Of a stretch of DNA of 64,000 bases, positions 19,693 to 28,583 are shown in pieces (the first letter of the stretch is position 1; the number at the start of each line of letters is the position of its first letter). The notes beneath the pieces are model-generated. The model did no database searches. It had not been told where the DNA came from and was given only the letters and a program-made list of their open reading frames with translations. Location of the stretch: assembly GCA_050747245.1 (NCBI GenBank), contig JBOGNO010000007.1, forward strand, positions 1 to 64,000. Direction: 5' to 3'. A program made the position numbers and the translations under genes. This stretch comes from JBOGNO01 sp050747245 (GTDB lineage Bacteria > Acidobacteriota > Terriglobia > Acidiferrales > UBA7541).

Positions 19693-20241
19693 TGGCGCGG
19701 AGGGGCAGTATAACAGAGGCGGCGCAGAGAGCCGGACGCGCGAGAAAATTTGCCAGCTCCGGTGATCACGGGAAAGCAAATGGTCTTCATCAGCAGCGCG
19801 AAAACTTGAAAAGTTAACTCTGTGTTTTGTCTCGATTAGGTTTGTGAATTGCCCTTTGTTTTCAATAAGTTGCGGGATTTCTGTTTCGATGAGTGTTGCG
19901 GGTAGAATTGCGGACGTAATCGAGCCGAGACCGCGGCTGCCCGAGGGGTTTAGCCTCAGAGCCGGGCGGACGTTTTCGGCGGGGCCGAAATTCGGCAAAA
20001 GCCCTCAGTAATCTTCATTATTGTGTCACGATAATTCATATATATGCTAACACAGGAAGGCAAGGAGATCAACACTTGCGCGCAGGGATGGCTTGACGTT
20101 TCGCGCGGGCTGGCTTATAGAAAGAGGCGGAATTGTGGCCCGATTAACGGGGTGACGCGGTGGGGGAACCGCTTGCCAGCCTTCTGATTGGAAGTTCAAG
20201 AATCTTCCGGAATCCCGATTCCGAGCCAAGAGGAGAGGACT
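19693..20241. other. Divergent intergenic region between polA and the second TonB-dependent receptor
   Basis: No gene is supported. The stretch carries a half unit of the dispersed repeat (19828-19893). A weak promoter candidate, TTGTGT at 20021-20026 with TATGCT at 20043-20048 and a 16-nt spacer, points to the receptor. The receptor's ribosome-binding site is AGGAGAGG at 20231-20238. Confidence 0.55.
19828..19893 (+). repeat. Dispersed repeat, half unit
   Basis: A TGTCTCGATTAG box at 19828 and core TTTGTTTTCAATAAGTTG at 19855 keep the same 27-nt offset as clusters A and B. The second box is degenerate (TGTTTCGATGAG at 19882), 54 nt after the first instead of 67. This is one pair rather than two, in plus orientation. 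Confidence 0.75.
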
Positions 20242-23200
20242 ATGCCAAGCATGATACGTAATTTGCGGGCGGCAATTTATCTGGTTGTGGCGCTGCTGGT
20301 GGCGTGCCTTGTGCCGAGCGCGAAAGGGCAAACTTTTCGCGGGACGATATTGGGCACGGTGACGGACAGCTCGGGAGCGGCCGTTTCCGGCGCCAAAGTG
20401 ACGGTGCGCAACGCGGATACGGGATTGGAGCGCAGCACGCAGACTTCGGATGATGGAAGCTATGCCGTGCCGGAATTGCCGATCGGCACGTACACGGTGA
20501 CAGTTGAGAAGGAAGGCTTCCAAAAATCGATCACTACAGGAATCAAAGTGGATGTGGCAACGGAGAGCCGCGTGGATGCGGGACTAAAGCCCGGAGAGCT
20601 TTCGCAAAGTGTCACGGTCTCGGGAGAGACGTTACCGCAGATTAATACAACGTCGGACACGCTCGGGGGCACACTGACTGCCGACGTGGTGAAGAATCTG
20701 CCGGTAAACGGGCGCGACTACACAAAATTGATTTACCTGAACCCGGGGGTCACAGGTTCGCCCGACCAGATTACCGATTCGCCGGGGTCGTTCGGGGTGT
20801 TCTCCGTTAATGGCGCGCGAGGAAGAGCCAATAACTTTCTGCTCGACGGCACGGACATGAATGACGGATTCCGCAACGACCCAGCGATTAATGAAGCCGG
20901 CGTATTCGGCACACCTGCGACGATACTTCCGATTGACGCGGTGGAGGAGCTACACGTGCTGTCGAATTATGAACCGGAATACGGGCGGAACGCGGGAGCG
21001 GTAATTAACATCGTGACCAAGAGCGGGACGAACAGCCTGCACGGCACGGCGGTCGAATACTTTCGCAATAACGCGCTGGATGCACGGAACTTCTTCAACT
21101 TTAAGGGGACACCGCAGGCACCTTTCCACAATAACCAGTATGGCGGCTCGCTGGGCGGGCCGATCATAAGGGACAAGACATTTTTCTTTTTGGACTACGA
21201 AGGGCAGGAAGAGAGAGTGGGGTCGGTCAGCCAAGCTTGCGTGCCAGTGGGCAGCGCAGCGGATGGCTCGCTGAGCTCCAACGATGCATCCAATGAAGTT
21301 ATCAAAGCTCTCATCGCGCGACACCCGTGGCCGGCGCCCAATATTCCTTCCGCGGTTTCAAGCGGATCCTGCCCCAACGCCTCGGTGGTTGCGCCGTCAC
21401 TCAACAAATTAAGCAGCCTGATCGGAAAGGCGGATCACAGCATCAGCCCGAACGATTTGCTGAGCGGCCGCTACTATTTCGGCGACAGCGTGCAGAGCTT
21501 TCCGCTGGCATTGACGGGTGGCGGAATCCTGCCGGGATTCAACACTACGACGCCCACACGCGTACAGCTTGTTTCAATTTCCTACTCTCACGTTTTCTCC
21601 GCCAACCAACTGAACGAAGCCCGAATGGGTTGGAATCGTTTCGCCGAGGGATTTTTTCCGCAAGACCAGAGCTTTCAACCCAGCTCAATCGGACTGAATG
21701 TCGGATCTGGCCTGGCAAACTCGGGGCTGCCGGTGATCAACGTGAACAGCTTCTCACAGATCGGAGCAAGCCATTCCGACCCGCGACACCGCGTAGATAC
21801 GAACTGGCAGTTCTTCGACAACTACAGCTGGAAGGTCGGACGGCACGACATCAAGATGGGCTACGAATACCGGCGCACCAGCATCTCGCAAATCCTGGGC
21901 ACGAACTTTCGCGGGATACTGAAATTCGCCACGCTGAGCGATTTTCTCGCTGGAAATGTGACTAGCGGGAGCCAAGCGTCGGGAGATTCGAACCGCAACA
22001 CATTCGAAAATTCTCACGGATTATATATACAGGATGGATTCCGCGTGACCTCGCGGCTGACGATAAATGCCGGGGTGCGCTGGGATTATTTCGGGGTCAT
22101 GCATGAAAAGCAGAACCTGTTCAGCAATTTCATAGTGACCGCGCCGGGAGCGGGCACGCTGATCCAACAGGGCACGCCCGGATTGTCGCAACTCTACCAA
22201 CCCGATTACAAAAATTTCGGCCCGCGACTGAGCCTCGCTTATGACCCGTTCGGCCACGGCAAGACCGTAATTCGTGCCGGCTGGGGCATTTTTTACGATG
22301 CCTTTTCGCAAGATTTTTTCCTCGGCCATTTGCCATTCAACTGCTCTTTCTGCCCCGGACCAGCCTACAATCCCATCGGACCCGCACCGATTTCTTCCGT
22401 GAGCGCGGTAGGCGGAACGATCAATAAAGGTATCGCTGTGTTTGCGACACCGGGCGCTACACCCAGCGGAAATATCTTTGCGGTAGATCCCAACGTGAAA
22501 ACGCCCTACATGGAGAATTTCAATCTAAATATCCAGCAGCAATTGTTCAGCAAGGTTGTGTTGCAAGTCGGATACGTCGGCTCGGAGGGCCACCGGTTGT
22601 TTCGGTTCTTGGATTTGAATCAACCTGGTACGCCCGCCATCTCCGCGTTTGACAAAGCCTGTGGTGTCGCCAGTTTCGCTTCCGACGGCGGCGTGCCCGG
22701 GCCATTTGACGTGCAAGGGTGCGGCTCATTTCGAGGGAACAATCCAGTTGGAGCGTCTTACATCAACCAAGAGCAGACTTCCGCGAATTCCAACTACCAC
22801 TCTTTGCAGACGAGCTTGAGAGTCAACGGCTGGCATGGACTTTCCACGCAGGCTAATTTTGTATGGTCACATTCGATTGATAACGCGAGCGACGGCGAGG
22901 ATTTTGTTGCGAACGCGACGCAGCCAAATGACAGCACACACCCAAACCTCGAAAGAGGGAATTCGAATTTCGATGTGCGGAGGCGATTCACGTGGAACTA
23001 CGTTTATATGCTTCCGAACCAAAATGGAAGCTGGAGCAAACTGACGGACGGATGGGGCCTCGACGGCGTGCTCTCGCTCCAGGATGGCCAGCCTTTTCAG
23101 TTGAACTATAACTTCGAATCGGGGGATGACTATGACGGGAGCGGCGAGCTATTCGGCCGGCCGGACGTCACGGGTCCCGCTCAATACAATCCAGGAAACG

Positions 23201-23613
23201 CGGCTGCTTTCTTGAACTTGACAACATTTACAGCGCCTTGCACCTTGGTTAGCGGGAACGCGGACGTGAACTGCGTGCCGGGATCGCGCCACTTCGGCAA
23301 CGAGGGAAGGAATTCGCTACGAGGTCCCTCTTTCAAGCAGTTCGACTTTTCTCTATTCAAAGATACAAAATTGACCGAGCGCCTGACGATGCAATTGCGC
23401 GCGGAATTTTTTAATTTCTTCAATCACCCGAATTTCGCGAATCCGTATTTGCCGCTATTCATCGCTGATGCTGCCCCGAATGGATTTGGCGCTAAGGGTC
23501 AAAGTTTGGGCAGCTTGGCGCTTACCACGACGGGCGACGTAGGAATCGGCAACCCGTTCTTGGGAGGTGGCGGGCCGCGAGGAATACAACTGGCGGCAAA
23601 ATTTAGCTTCTGA
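20242..23613 (+). CDS. TonB-dependent receptor, Oar-like, with carboxypeptidase-regulatory domain (second)
   Basis: An outer-membrane barrel protein of about 1123 residues. The ATG at 20242 follows AGGAGAGG and begins a signal peptide (AAIYLVVALLVACLVPSAKG). A CarboxypepD_reg domain (TILGTVTDSSGAAVSGAKV) covers about residues 30-115. A TonB plug follows, with LPVNGRDYTKLIYLNPGV, FSVNGARGRANNFLLDGTDM and EYGRNAGAVINIVTKSGTN, then the barrel, ending in an aromatic residue (AAKFSF). It shares architecture with the receptor at 2072 but is clearly divergent, matching more closely the common acidobacterial type with the VNGRD plug motif. The substrate is unknown. No terminator was found within 200 nt. 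Confidence 0.92.
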   Translation: MPSMIRNLRAAIYLVVALLVACLVPSAKGQTFRGTILGTVTDSSGAAVSGAKVTVRNADTGLERSTQTSDDGSYAVPELPIGTYTVTVEKEGFQKSITTGIKVDVATESRVDAGLKPGELSQSVTVSGETLPQINTTSDTLGGTLTADVVKNLPVNGRDYTKLIYLNPGVTGSPDQITDSPGSFGVFSVNGARGRANNFLLDGTDMNDGFRNDPAINEAGVFGTPATILPIDAVEELHVLSNYEPEYGRNAGAVINIVTKSGTNSLHGTAVEYFRNNALDARNFFNFKGTPQAPFHNNQYGGSLGGPIIRDKTFFFLDYEGQEERVGSVSQACVPVGSAADGSLSSNDASNEVIKALIARHPWPAPNIPSAVSSGSCPNASVVAPSLNKLSSLIGKADHSISPNDLLSGRYYFGDSVQSFPLALTGGGILPGFNTTTPTRVQLVSISYSHVFSANQLNEARMGWNRFAEGFFPQDQSFQPSSIGLNVGSGLANSGLPVINVNSFSQIGASHSDPRHRVDTNWQFFDNYSWKVGRHDIKMGYEYRRTSISQILGTNFRGILKFATLSDFLAGNVTSGSQASGDSNRNTFENSHGLYIQDGFRVTSRLTINAGVRWDYFGVMHEKQNLFSNFIVTAPGAGTLIQQGTPGLSQLYQPDYKNFGPRLSLAYDPFGHGKTVIRAGWGIFYDAFSQDFFLGHLPFNCSFCPGPAYNPIGPAPISSVSAVGGTINKGIAVFATPGATPSGNIFAVDPNVKTPYMENFNLNIQQQLFSKVVLQVGYVGSEGHRLFRFLDLNQPGTPAISAFDKACGVASFASDGGVPGPFDVQGCGSFRGNNPVGASYINQEQTSANSNYHSLQTSLRVNGWHGLSTQANFVWSHSIDNASDGEDFVANATQPNDSTHPNLERGNSNFDVRRRFTWNYVYMLPNQNGSWSKLTDGWGLDGVLSLQDGQPFQLNYNFESGDDYDGSGELFGRPDVTGPAQYNPGNAAAFLNLTTFTAPCTLVSGNADVNCVPGSRHFGNEGRNSLRGPSFKQFDFSLFKDTKLTERLTMQLRAEFFNFFNHPNFANPYLPLFIADAAPNGFGAKGQSLGSLALTTTGDVGIGNPFLGGGGPRGIQLAAKFSF

Positions 23614-23818
23614 GCAGCCTGCAAGCACAGCTCTCGAGCGGCTCGGCTTACTCTGGTGGGCCGGGCCGCTGTTAGTTTAATCACGGTCTAGAGCCTCCAG
23701 AATCGTTCGAAAGCATGCGAGTGTTTTGCTACCCTGTGGAAGCCGCCGGAAGGGTCGTACCACCGGTTTTCGGGGACCCCCTGTTGATATCTTCTGGAGG
23801 GCGGCTGCGTAGAACACT

Positions 23819-24427
23819 ATGGAGCGTCCAAAGGCACCCGTGGACAAGGAGACGGCGGAGCTGGCGGGAATCCTCTCGCTGGCCCGCGACGGCGATGCCG
23901 AAGCCTGGGGCCGAATCTATCAGACGTACGCCGCGGCGATTTTCCGTTTTTGCCGGAGAGCGATGCCGACGCGGGAAGACGCCGAAGATGCGACAGCGGA
24001 GATTTTCTTGAAGCTGCAGGAAAAACTCGGGCAATACGATTCCACGCGGCCGTTTACAGCTTGGCTCTACCGGGTGGCGGCGAACCACTGCTGGGACCTG
24101 CTGCGGAGACGAAGGATTCGGCAGGATCTGGAGACCGGCGAACTGGAAAACCTGCCGCTGGAGCATCCCGATCCCGGGCAACTCGAGCAATTGGTGACGG
24201 AGCGGACGAGCCAGCAAGTGCGGCGCGCGCTGGGGCAATTGCCGCCGCGAGCGCGCATGGCGCTGGTGCTGCGTTACTACGCAGAAATGAGCTACGACGA
24301 AATTGCGGAAGCGGTGGGGGTTCGCCGCGCATTCGTGGGCGTGTTGCTGCTGCGGGCGCGCCACCAATTGCGCGACGTACTGCGCGGAGCCGACGCCGCT
24401 CGCACAGTTCATGCAGGAGGGTCCTGA
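23819..24427 (+). CDS. ECF-family RNA polymerase sigma factor
   Basis: A 202-residue sigma-70 family protein with region 2 (AIFRFCRRAMPTREDAEDAT, then STRPFTAWLYRVAANHCWD) and region 4 (LPPRARMALVLRYYAEMSYD, then EIAEAVGVRRAFVGVLLLRA) and nothing between beyond a short linker, the extracytoplasmic-function layout. Its stop codon overlaps the start of the next gene by one base (TGATG). That gene begins with a zf-HC2 anti-sigma motif, so the pair is a sigma/anti-sigma module. The signal is unknown. Region 4 is somewhat unusual in reading RRAFVGVLLLRAR where VKSRLFRAR-like residues are common. Confidence 0.93.
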   Translation: MERPKAPVDKETAELAGILSLARDGDAEAWGRIYQTYAAAIFRFCRRAMPTREDAEDATAEIFLKLQEKLGQYDSTRPFTAWLYRVAANHCWDLLRRRRIRQDLETGELENLPLEHPDPGQLEQLVTERTSQQVRRALGQLPPRARMALVLRYYAEMSYDEIAEAVGVRRAFVGVLLLRARHQLRDVLRGADAARTVHAGGS

Positions 24428-26022
24428 TGAACCACATTGATGAAATGGCGTGCCTGCTGTACCTGGACGGCCAGCTGGCGTCAGAAAACGCGCGAGAGCT
24501 CAGCACGCATGTGCAGCAGTGCGCGGAATGTGGCGCGCTGCTGCGTTCGCTCCAGAATGAAGAACGCTGGTTGCACACCGCGTTCACGGAAGAAGATGAA
24601 TCGGTGCCCGCGCGGTTGCTGGCGCCGCGGAAGCACGCCTCCGCGCCATGGGGCTGGATTGCAGCATTCGGATTCGGCGCCGCGGGGGCTTATACGCTCT
24701 GGAGCACGTGGATCGAGCCGGTGCGCACGCAAATGGGGCAGGCCGGTTTGAACGAAGGAAATTTGCTGACAATGCTCTTCTTCAGCGGAGCATTTTGGAA
24801 GGGGTGGACTTCAATGCTAAGCCTTATGGAATACGCGGCCGCGGCCGCGGTGGGAATTGTAATCACGGTGTTGCTCAAACGGCATCTGCGGCGATTGACG
24901 ACAGTGGGAATGGTGCTGGGGGCGCTGTTGGCGGCGATGACGGTTCCGCGGCCGGCCCTTGCGGGGGAGGTGCACCACAGCGAGCAAGGCTACACGCTTC
25001 CGCAGGGTCAGACAGTGCACAATGATTTGATCGTAGGGGCGCCGTGGGTGACGATTGACGGCACAGTGGACGGCGACTTAATCGCCGGGGGGAATGAGAT
25101 AACCATCAATGGCCACGTCACGGGGGACGTGCTGGCAGCTTCCGAGCGCGTGCGAATCACCGGCCAGGTGGACGGAAGCGTGCGCGTATTCGCGCAGTTT
25201 CTGATGGTGGATGGCACCGTGGGCCGAAACGTGACAAGTTGGTGCAACGATGTGGAGCTGGGTCCCAAATCGCAAGTGGGGGGCGGTGCAATCATCGGTG
25301 CAGGAACGTTTGAGGGCAACGGCCACATCACCCGGGACATCATTGGGTTTGTCGGGCGCACGAGAATGAACGGATTCACGGGCGGCAACGTGAATGCTTT
25401 CGGGGGCGAATTAGCTCTCGGCTCGAGCGCGCAGATTCAGGGCAGCACGAAATTCGAGGGCGAGCATCCCCCCAGCGTTGCGAGCGAAGCCAAACTTGGA
25501 AAACCTCTGCAGTTTACGCAAAGAACGAATCATCCCGACTACGCCTCGCCGCGTTACTACTGGCATCGCCTGCTGGCGTTCGGCGCTGCTTTTGTGCTCG
25601 GGCTGGCGATTCTGCTCCTGCTGCCCGGACTCTACGTGGAAGCGGTGCGATCGAGTGACCGCTACGGCATCTCGTTGGGTGTAGGAATTGTCGCGCTGAT
25701 TGCGCTGCCAATCGTCGCCATCATTGCCTGTATCACCATCGTCGGGCTGGGAGTGGGAATAGCATCGATTCTTCTCTACCTCGTCGCTCTCTATTCTGCG
25801 CAGATCTTTGTGGGCGGCTGGCTGGGCGAAAAATTAATGGGACTCAGTTCCGGTGCCGGCGGAAGAATCGGCCGGCTGGCGGTGGGGTTGGTGATAATCC
25901 GCGCGGTCTACCTGATTCCCTATTTAGGGGGATTTATCGTGCTACTTGTCATGATCTGGGGAATGGGCGCGCTTGCTTACACGTTGTATCAGTACGCGCG
26001 GCGTCGGCCGGCGCTTGCCTGA
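24427..26022 (+). CDS. Membrane anti-sigma factor fused to a bactofilin-like polymer-forming domain
   Basis: About 531 residues in a rare order. Residues 1-40 hold a zinc-binding anti-sigma (zf-HC2) motif with His28, Cys32 and Cys35 (HVQQCAEC). Three hydrophobic stretches follow at about 75-95, 115-140 and 155-180, the last ending in an Ala-Leu-Ala that could be a cleavage site. Residues of about 185-350 form a right-handed beta-helix of the bactofilin (polymer-forming) type, with short repeated units such as VTIDGTVDGDLIAGGNEITI. The last 170 residues carry four or five further membrane helices. It is translationally coupled to the ECF sigma gene. A bactofilin-like scaffold may sense or organise the envelope and release the sigma factor; that role is inference. 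Confidence 0.8.
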   Translation: MNHIDEMACLLYLDGQLASENARELSTHVQQCAECGALLRSLQNEERWLHTAFTEEDESVPARLLAPRKHASAPWGWIAAFGFGAAGAYTLWSTWIEPVRTQMGQAGLNEGNLLTMLFFSGAFWKGWTSMLSLMEYAAAAAVGIVITVLLKRHLRRLTTVGMVLGALLAAMTVPRPALAGEVHHSEQGYTLPQGQTVHNDLIVGAPWVTIDGTVDGDLIAGGNEITINGHVTGDVLAASERVRITGQVDGSVRVFAQFLMVDGTVGRNVTSWCNDVELGPKSQVGGGAIIGAGTFEGNGHITRDIIGFVGRTRMNGFTGGNVNAFGGELALGSSAQIQGSTKFEGEHPPSVASEAKLGKPLQFTQRTNHPDYASPRYYWHRLLAFGAAFVLGLAILLLLPGLYVEAVRSSDRYGISLGVGIVALIALPIVAIIACITIVGLGVGIASILLYLVALYSAQIFVGGWLGEKLMGLSSGAGGRIGRLAVGLVIIRAVYLIPYLGGFIVLLVMIWGMGALAYTLYQYARRRPALA

Positions 26023-26054
26023 AGTATGTTAGGTTTCCCGGTTCGGAAGCTTCG

Positions 26055-26101
26055 CTGAAAAAGAAGACGGCCGCATGGATCCACGCTCCGTGCGGCCGTC
26101 T
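26055..26101 (-). terminator. Intrinsic terminator between convergent genes
   Basis: An 11-bp perfect stem (AGACGGCCGCA / TGCGGCCGTCT, 26065-26075 with 26091-26101) encloses a 15-nt loop. Read on the minus strand, the stem is followed by TCTTTTTC, fitting a terminator for the secreted-protein gene at 26128-27030. It may also end the plus-strand sigma operon. Confidence 0.65.
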
Positions 26102-26127
26102 GGCTTTCAGTGCGCCGTTGTGCGGAC

Positions 26128-27030
26128 TCAATTGTGCTGTGTTGTCGCACTGAGCAGCATCTGCGTGCCGCCAACGAGGCGCACATTGTGGGTCGGCGAA
26201 GTGACGAGCGATCCTTCGGTCGCATTCGACGCCTGCGAAGTCAAATTCATGCCTTGCAGGCCGAACACGCCGCTGCTTGTGGATGTCAGCATCCCGGCAG
26301 CATCTAAGCCGCCTGCGTGTCCGGTTGCGCCACCGGCCACACCCGTCGTTGTGCCAACGGTCCCTGCGATGGGCCTGCCAGCTTCGCCAAGAGTGCCGGC
26401 AGTCGCGCCGACAGAGGAACCCACTGTTCCGGTTGCCCCACCGACAAGGCCTCCGCCGCCTGCACGACCTCCGCCGGCTACGCTGCCCGATCCTCCTCCG
26501 GCAACGGGCTCCATCATGTCGCCGTTATCGAGTGACGCGGTCTGATCCGACCTCGCTGCGGCGAGCGCTTGGATCACAAACTGTGCCGGCACCTCTTTGC
26601 CATCGCGCATCACCGCAGTATCAAAAATGATTCCGAGAGACGATTGGGCGTTTTCCTTCGAACGCGCTTGGGCCTGCGTTACGTGACCGACAAGCTTGGT
26701 ACCTTTGCGCATGACGACGTGACCGTTCTGCTTCACATCGCGGGTAGTCTTCGCAACCACGCGGTCACCGGGTTTGCTGTGGCGCGCATCGAGGGTGCTC
26801 AAGAGCTCTGCATTTGCAGTTGTCCCGGAATCGAGCGCGAGAGAATCGCCGCCGGCCTGCGCGGAGGTAGAATTCGAAGAACTAGCCTGGGTTTGTACGC
26901 CGGACTTGCCAGTGCTGGCTGACGCCTGCGTGTTTGAGGAGCCGGTGGCTTGCGCCGAGGATTGTGATTGTGAAAAAGTGGAGAATGCCAGGGCCGCTAC
27001 AGCGAAAAATACGAGCCATATCTTTCTCAT
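26128..27030 (-). CDS. Secreted Ser/Gln- and Gly-rich protein with a TrbI/VirB10-like motif
   Basis: About 300 residues. The ATG at 27030 has GGAGG nine bases upstream and starts a signal peptide (MRKIWLVFFAVAALAFSTFS). A low-complexity Ser/Gln/Ala stretch covers residues 20-60. A compact segment of about 70-155 (LDARHSKPGDRVVAKTTRDV, VMRKGTKLVGHVTQAQARSK) resembles the barrel segment of TrbI/VirB10-like proteins, in which a molecule-wide value is set by a pro-peptide-like GTKLVG. Gly-rich repeats follow (VAGGGSGSVAGGGRAGGGG), then a C-terminal LVGGTQMLLSATTQ. It probably works in the periplasm or at the outer membrane. No conjugation genes surround it, so a role in DNA transfer is unlikely. 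Function unknown. Confidence 0.7.
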   Translation of the reverse strand: MRKIWLVFFAVAALAFSTFSQSQSSAQATGSSNTQASASTGKSGVQTQASSSNSTSAQAGGDSLALDSGTTANAELLSTLDARHSKPGDRVVAKTTRDVKQNGHVVMRKGTKLVGHVTQAQARSKENAQSSLGIIFDTAVMRDGKEVPAQFVIQALAAARSDQTASLDNGDMMEPVAGGGSGSVAGGGRAGGGGLVGGATGTVGSSVGATAGTLGEAGRPIAGTVGTTTGVAGGATGHAGGLDAAGMLTSTSSGVFGLQGMNLTSQASNATEGSLVTSPTHNVRLVGGTQMLLSATTQHN

Positions 27031-27294
27031 TATGAAACCTCCGATTGGGCGGCGAGTCTTCCGCGAAGGGCCGGATAGAGCCGTATTTTGTCCAACTACT
27101 CCGCTACATGTCTCAGAAGTGCAAACTGACTTCCAAATGTTAAGTGCTTTGTTATTTATTGGTTGCATTGTGTAGCTCTCGTGGCGGGAGGGTGCGTCAT
27201 AGTGGACAAAAGAGCTATCCAGGAAAAAAATACCAGTGACGAGTTTGGACAAAAACTGGCAACTGCGGAGCTTCTAGGGACGTTCAAGAGAGGA

Positions 27295-28494
27295 TTACGC
27301 GATTCCCAGCTCCTTGCCCACACGACCGATAATTTCGAGCGCCTTCTCAAGTTCGGCGCGCTTGTGCGTGGCCGTTACGATGGTGCGGAGGCGCGCCTTG
27401 CCTTCCGGCACGGTCGGATAGCCGAGGGCGACCAGGAAGACGCCTTCTTCAAACAATCGGCGGGAAAATTCGAAGGCTTTCGCCGCGTCACCCACCATGA
27501 TCGGCGTAATCGGAGTTTCGCTCTTGCCGGTATTGAATCCCAGTTTCTTCAGGCCGCGCTTGAAAAACTTTGTGTTTGACCAAACTTTCTTGACCAGCCG
27601 AGCGCCCGCGTCGGAATCAAGCAGCTCAAAAGCCGCCTGGCAGGTGGCCACGACAGAAGGCGGATGGGAAGTGGAGAAGAGAAACGGCCGCGCTCGCTGA
27701 TAAAGAAATTTAATGAGATCACGCGAACCGCAGACGTATCCGCCGAGCGAGCCGATGGCCTTGCTCAAGGTACCCACTTGAATGTGTACACGCCCGTGAC
27801 AGCCGAGGTGGTCCACCGAGCCGCGGCCGTTGCGGCCCAACACGCCGGAAGCATGGGCATCGTCCACCATCATGATGCAATTGTATTTCTCGGCCAGGTC
27901 GCAGAGTTGCGGAAGGGGAGCGATATCCCCATCCATCGAGAAGACGCCATCCGTAATCAGGAGCTTTTTGCCATTCCAGTTTTCGGTTTCGCGAAGCACC
28001 CGCTCGCAATCGGCGATATCCCTGTGCTGGAAGACTTTGATCGCAGCGCGCGAGAGGCGGCAGCCATCGATGATCGAAGCGTGATTGAGTTCGTCGGAAA
28101 TGATGAGGTCCTCTTTACCGAGAATGGCTGAGACCGTGCCAGCATTGGCCGCGAATCCGGATTGGAAGACGACGCAGGCTTCGGTGCCTTTGAATTTCGC
28201 GATTTGCTCTTCGAGGTCCATGTGCATTTTCATGGTGCCAGCGATGGTGCGGACGGCGCCGGATCCCACGCCGAATTTGCGAATGGCGTATATGGCAGCG
28301 CGGCGCAGCTTGGGATGAGTGGTGAGGCCGAGATAATTATTTGAGCTGAGATTGATGACTTCCCGGCCATCGAAAACGGAGACGGGCTTCTGCTCGCCTT
28401 CCAGGATGCGCAGTCGGTTGTAGAGATTCCTCGATTTCAAGTCCTCAACGGCGTCGTGGATGTAGTGAAGCGGATTTTGTATAGCGGTGGTCAC
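27295..28494 (-). CDS. kbl: Glycine C-acetyltransferase (2-amino-3-ketobutyrate CoA ligase)
   Basis: A PLP enzyme of about 399 residues that cleaves 2-amino-3-ketobutyrate with CoA to glycine and acetyl-CoA, the second step of threonine breakdown. Family motifs are clear: NLSSNNYLGLTTHPKL, the substrate region FQSGFAANAGT, MMVDDAHASGVLG, and the PLP-binding lysine in GTLSKAIGSLGGY. The start is the GTG at 28494, with AAGGAG seven to eight bases upstream; the frame further upstream is not family-like. The gene upstream at 28584 is threonine dehydrogenase, which supplies the substrate, so the two form a tdh-kbl operon. Related 8-amino-7-oxononanoate synthases are less likely because of this context. 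Confidence 0.92.
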   Translation of the reverse strand: MTTAIQNPLHYIHDAVEDLKSRNLYNRLRILEGEQKPVSVFDGREVINLSSNNYLGLTTHPKLRRAAIYAIRKFGVGSGAVRTIAGTMKMHMDLEEQIAKFKGTEACVVFQSGFAANAGTVSAILGKEDLIISDELNHASIIDGCRLSRAAIKVFQHRDIADCERVLRETENWNGKKLLITDGVFSMDGDIAPLPQLCDLAEKYNCIMMVDDAHASGVLGRNGRGSVDHLGCHGRVHIQVGTLSKAIGSLGGYVCGSRDLIKFLYQRARPFLFSTSHPPSVVATCQAAFELLDSDAGARLVKKVWSNTKFFKRGLKKLGFNTGKSETPITPIMVGDAAKAFEFSRRLFEEGVFLVALGYPTVPEGKARLRTIVTATHKRAELEKALEIIGRVGKELGIA

Positions 28495-28583
28495 CGGTTT
28501 TCTCCTTCCCTGCGAAAAGGACTGTTTATTATAGGCCAAGCCGGCAGCAGAAGCGGAAATCGACAGCGACGGAGCGAGGGTTC

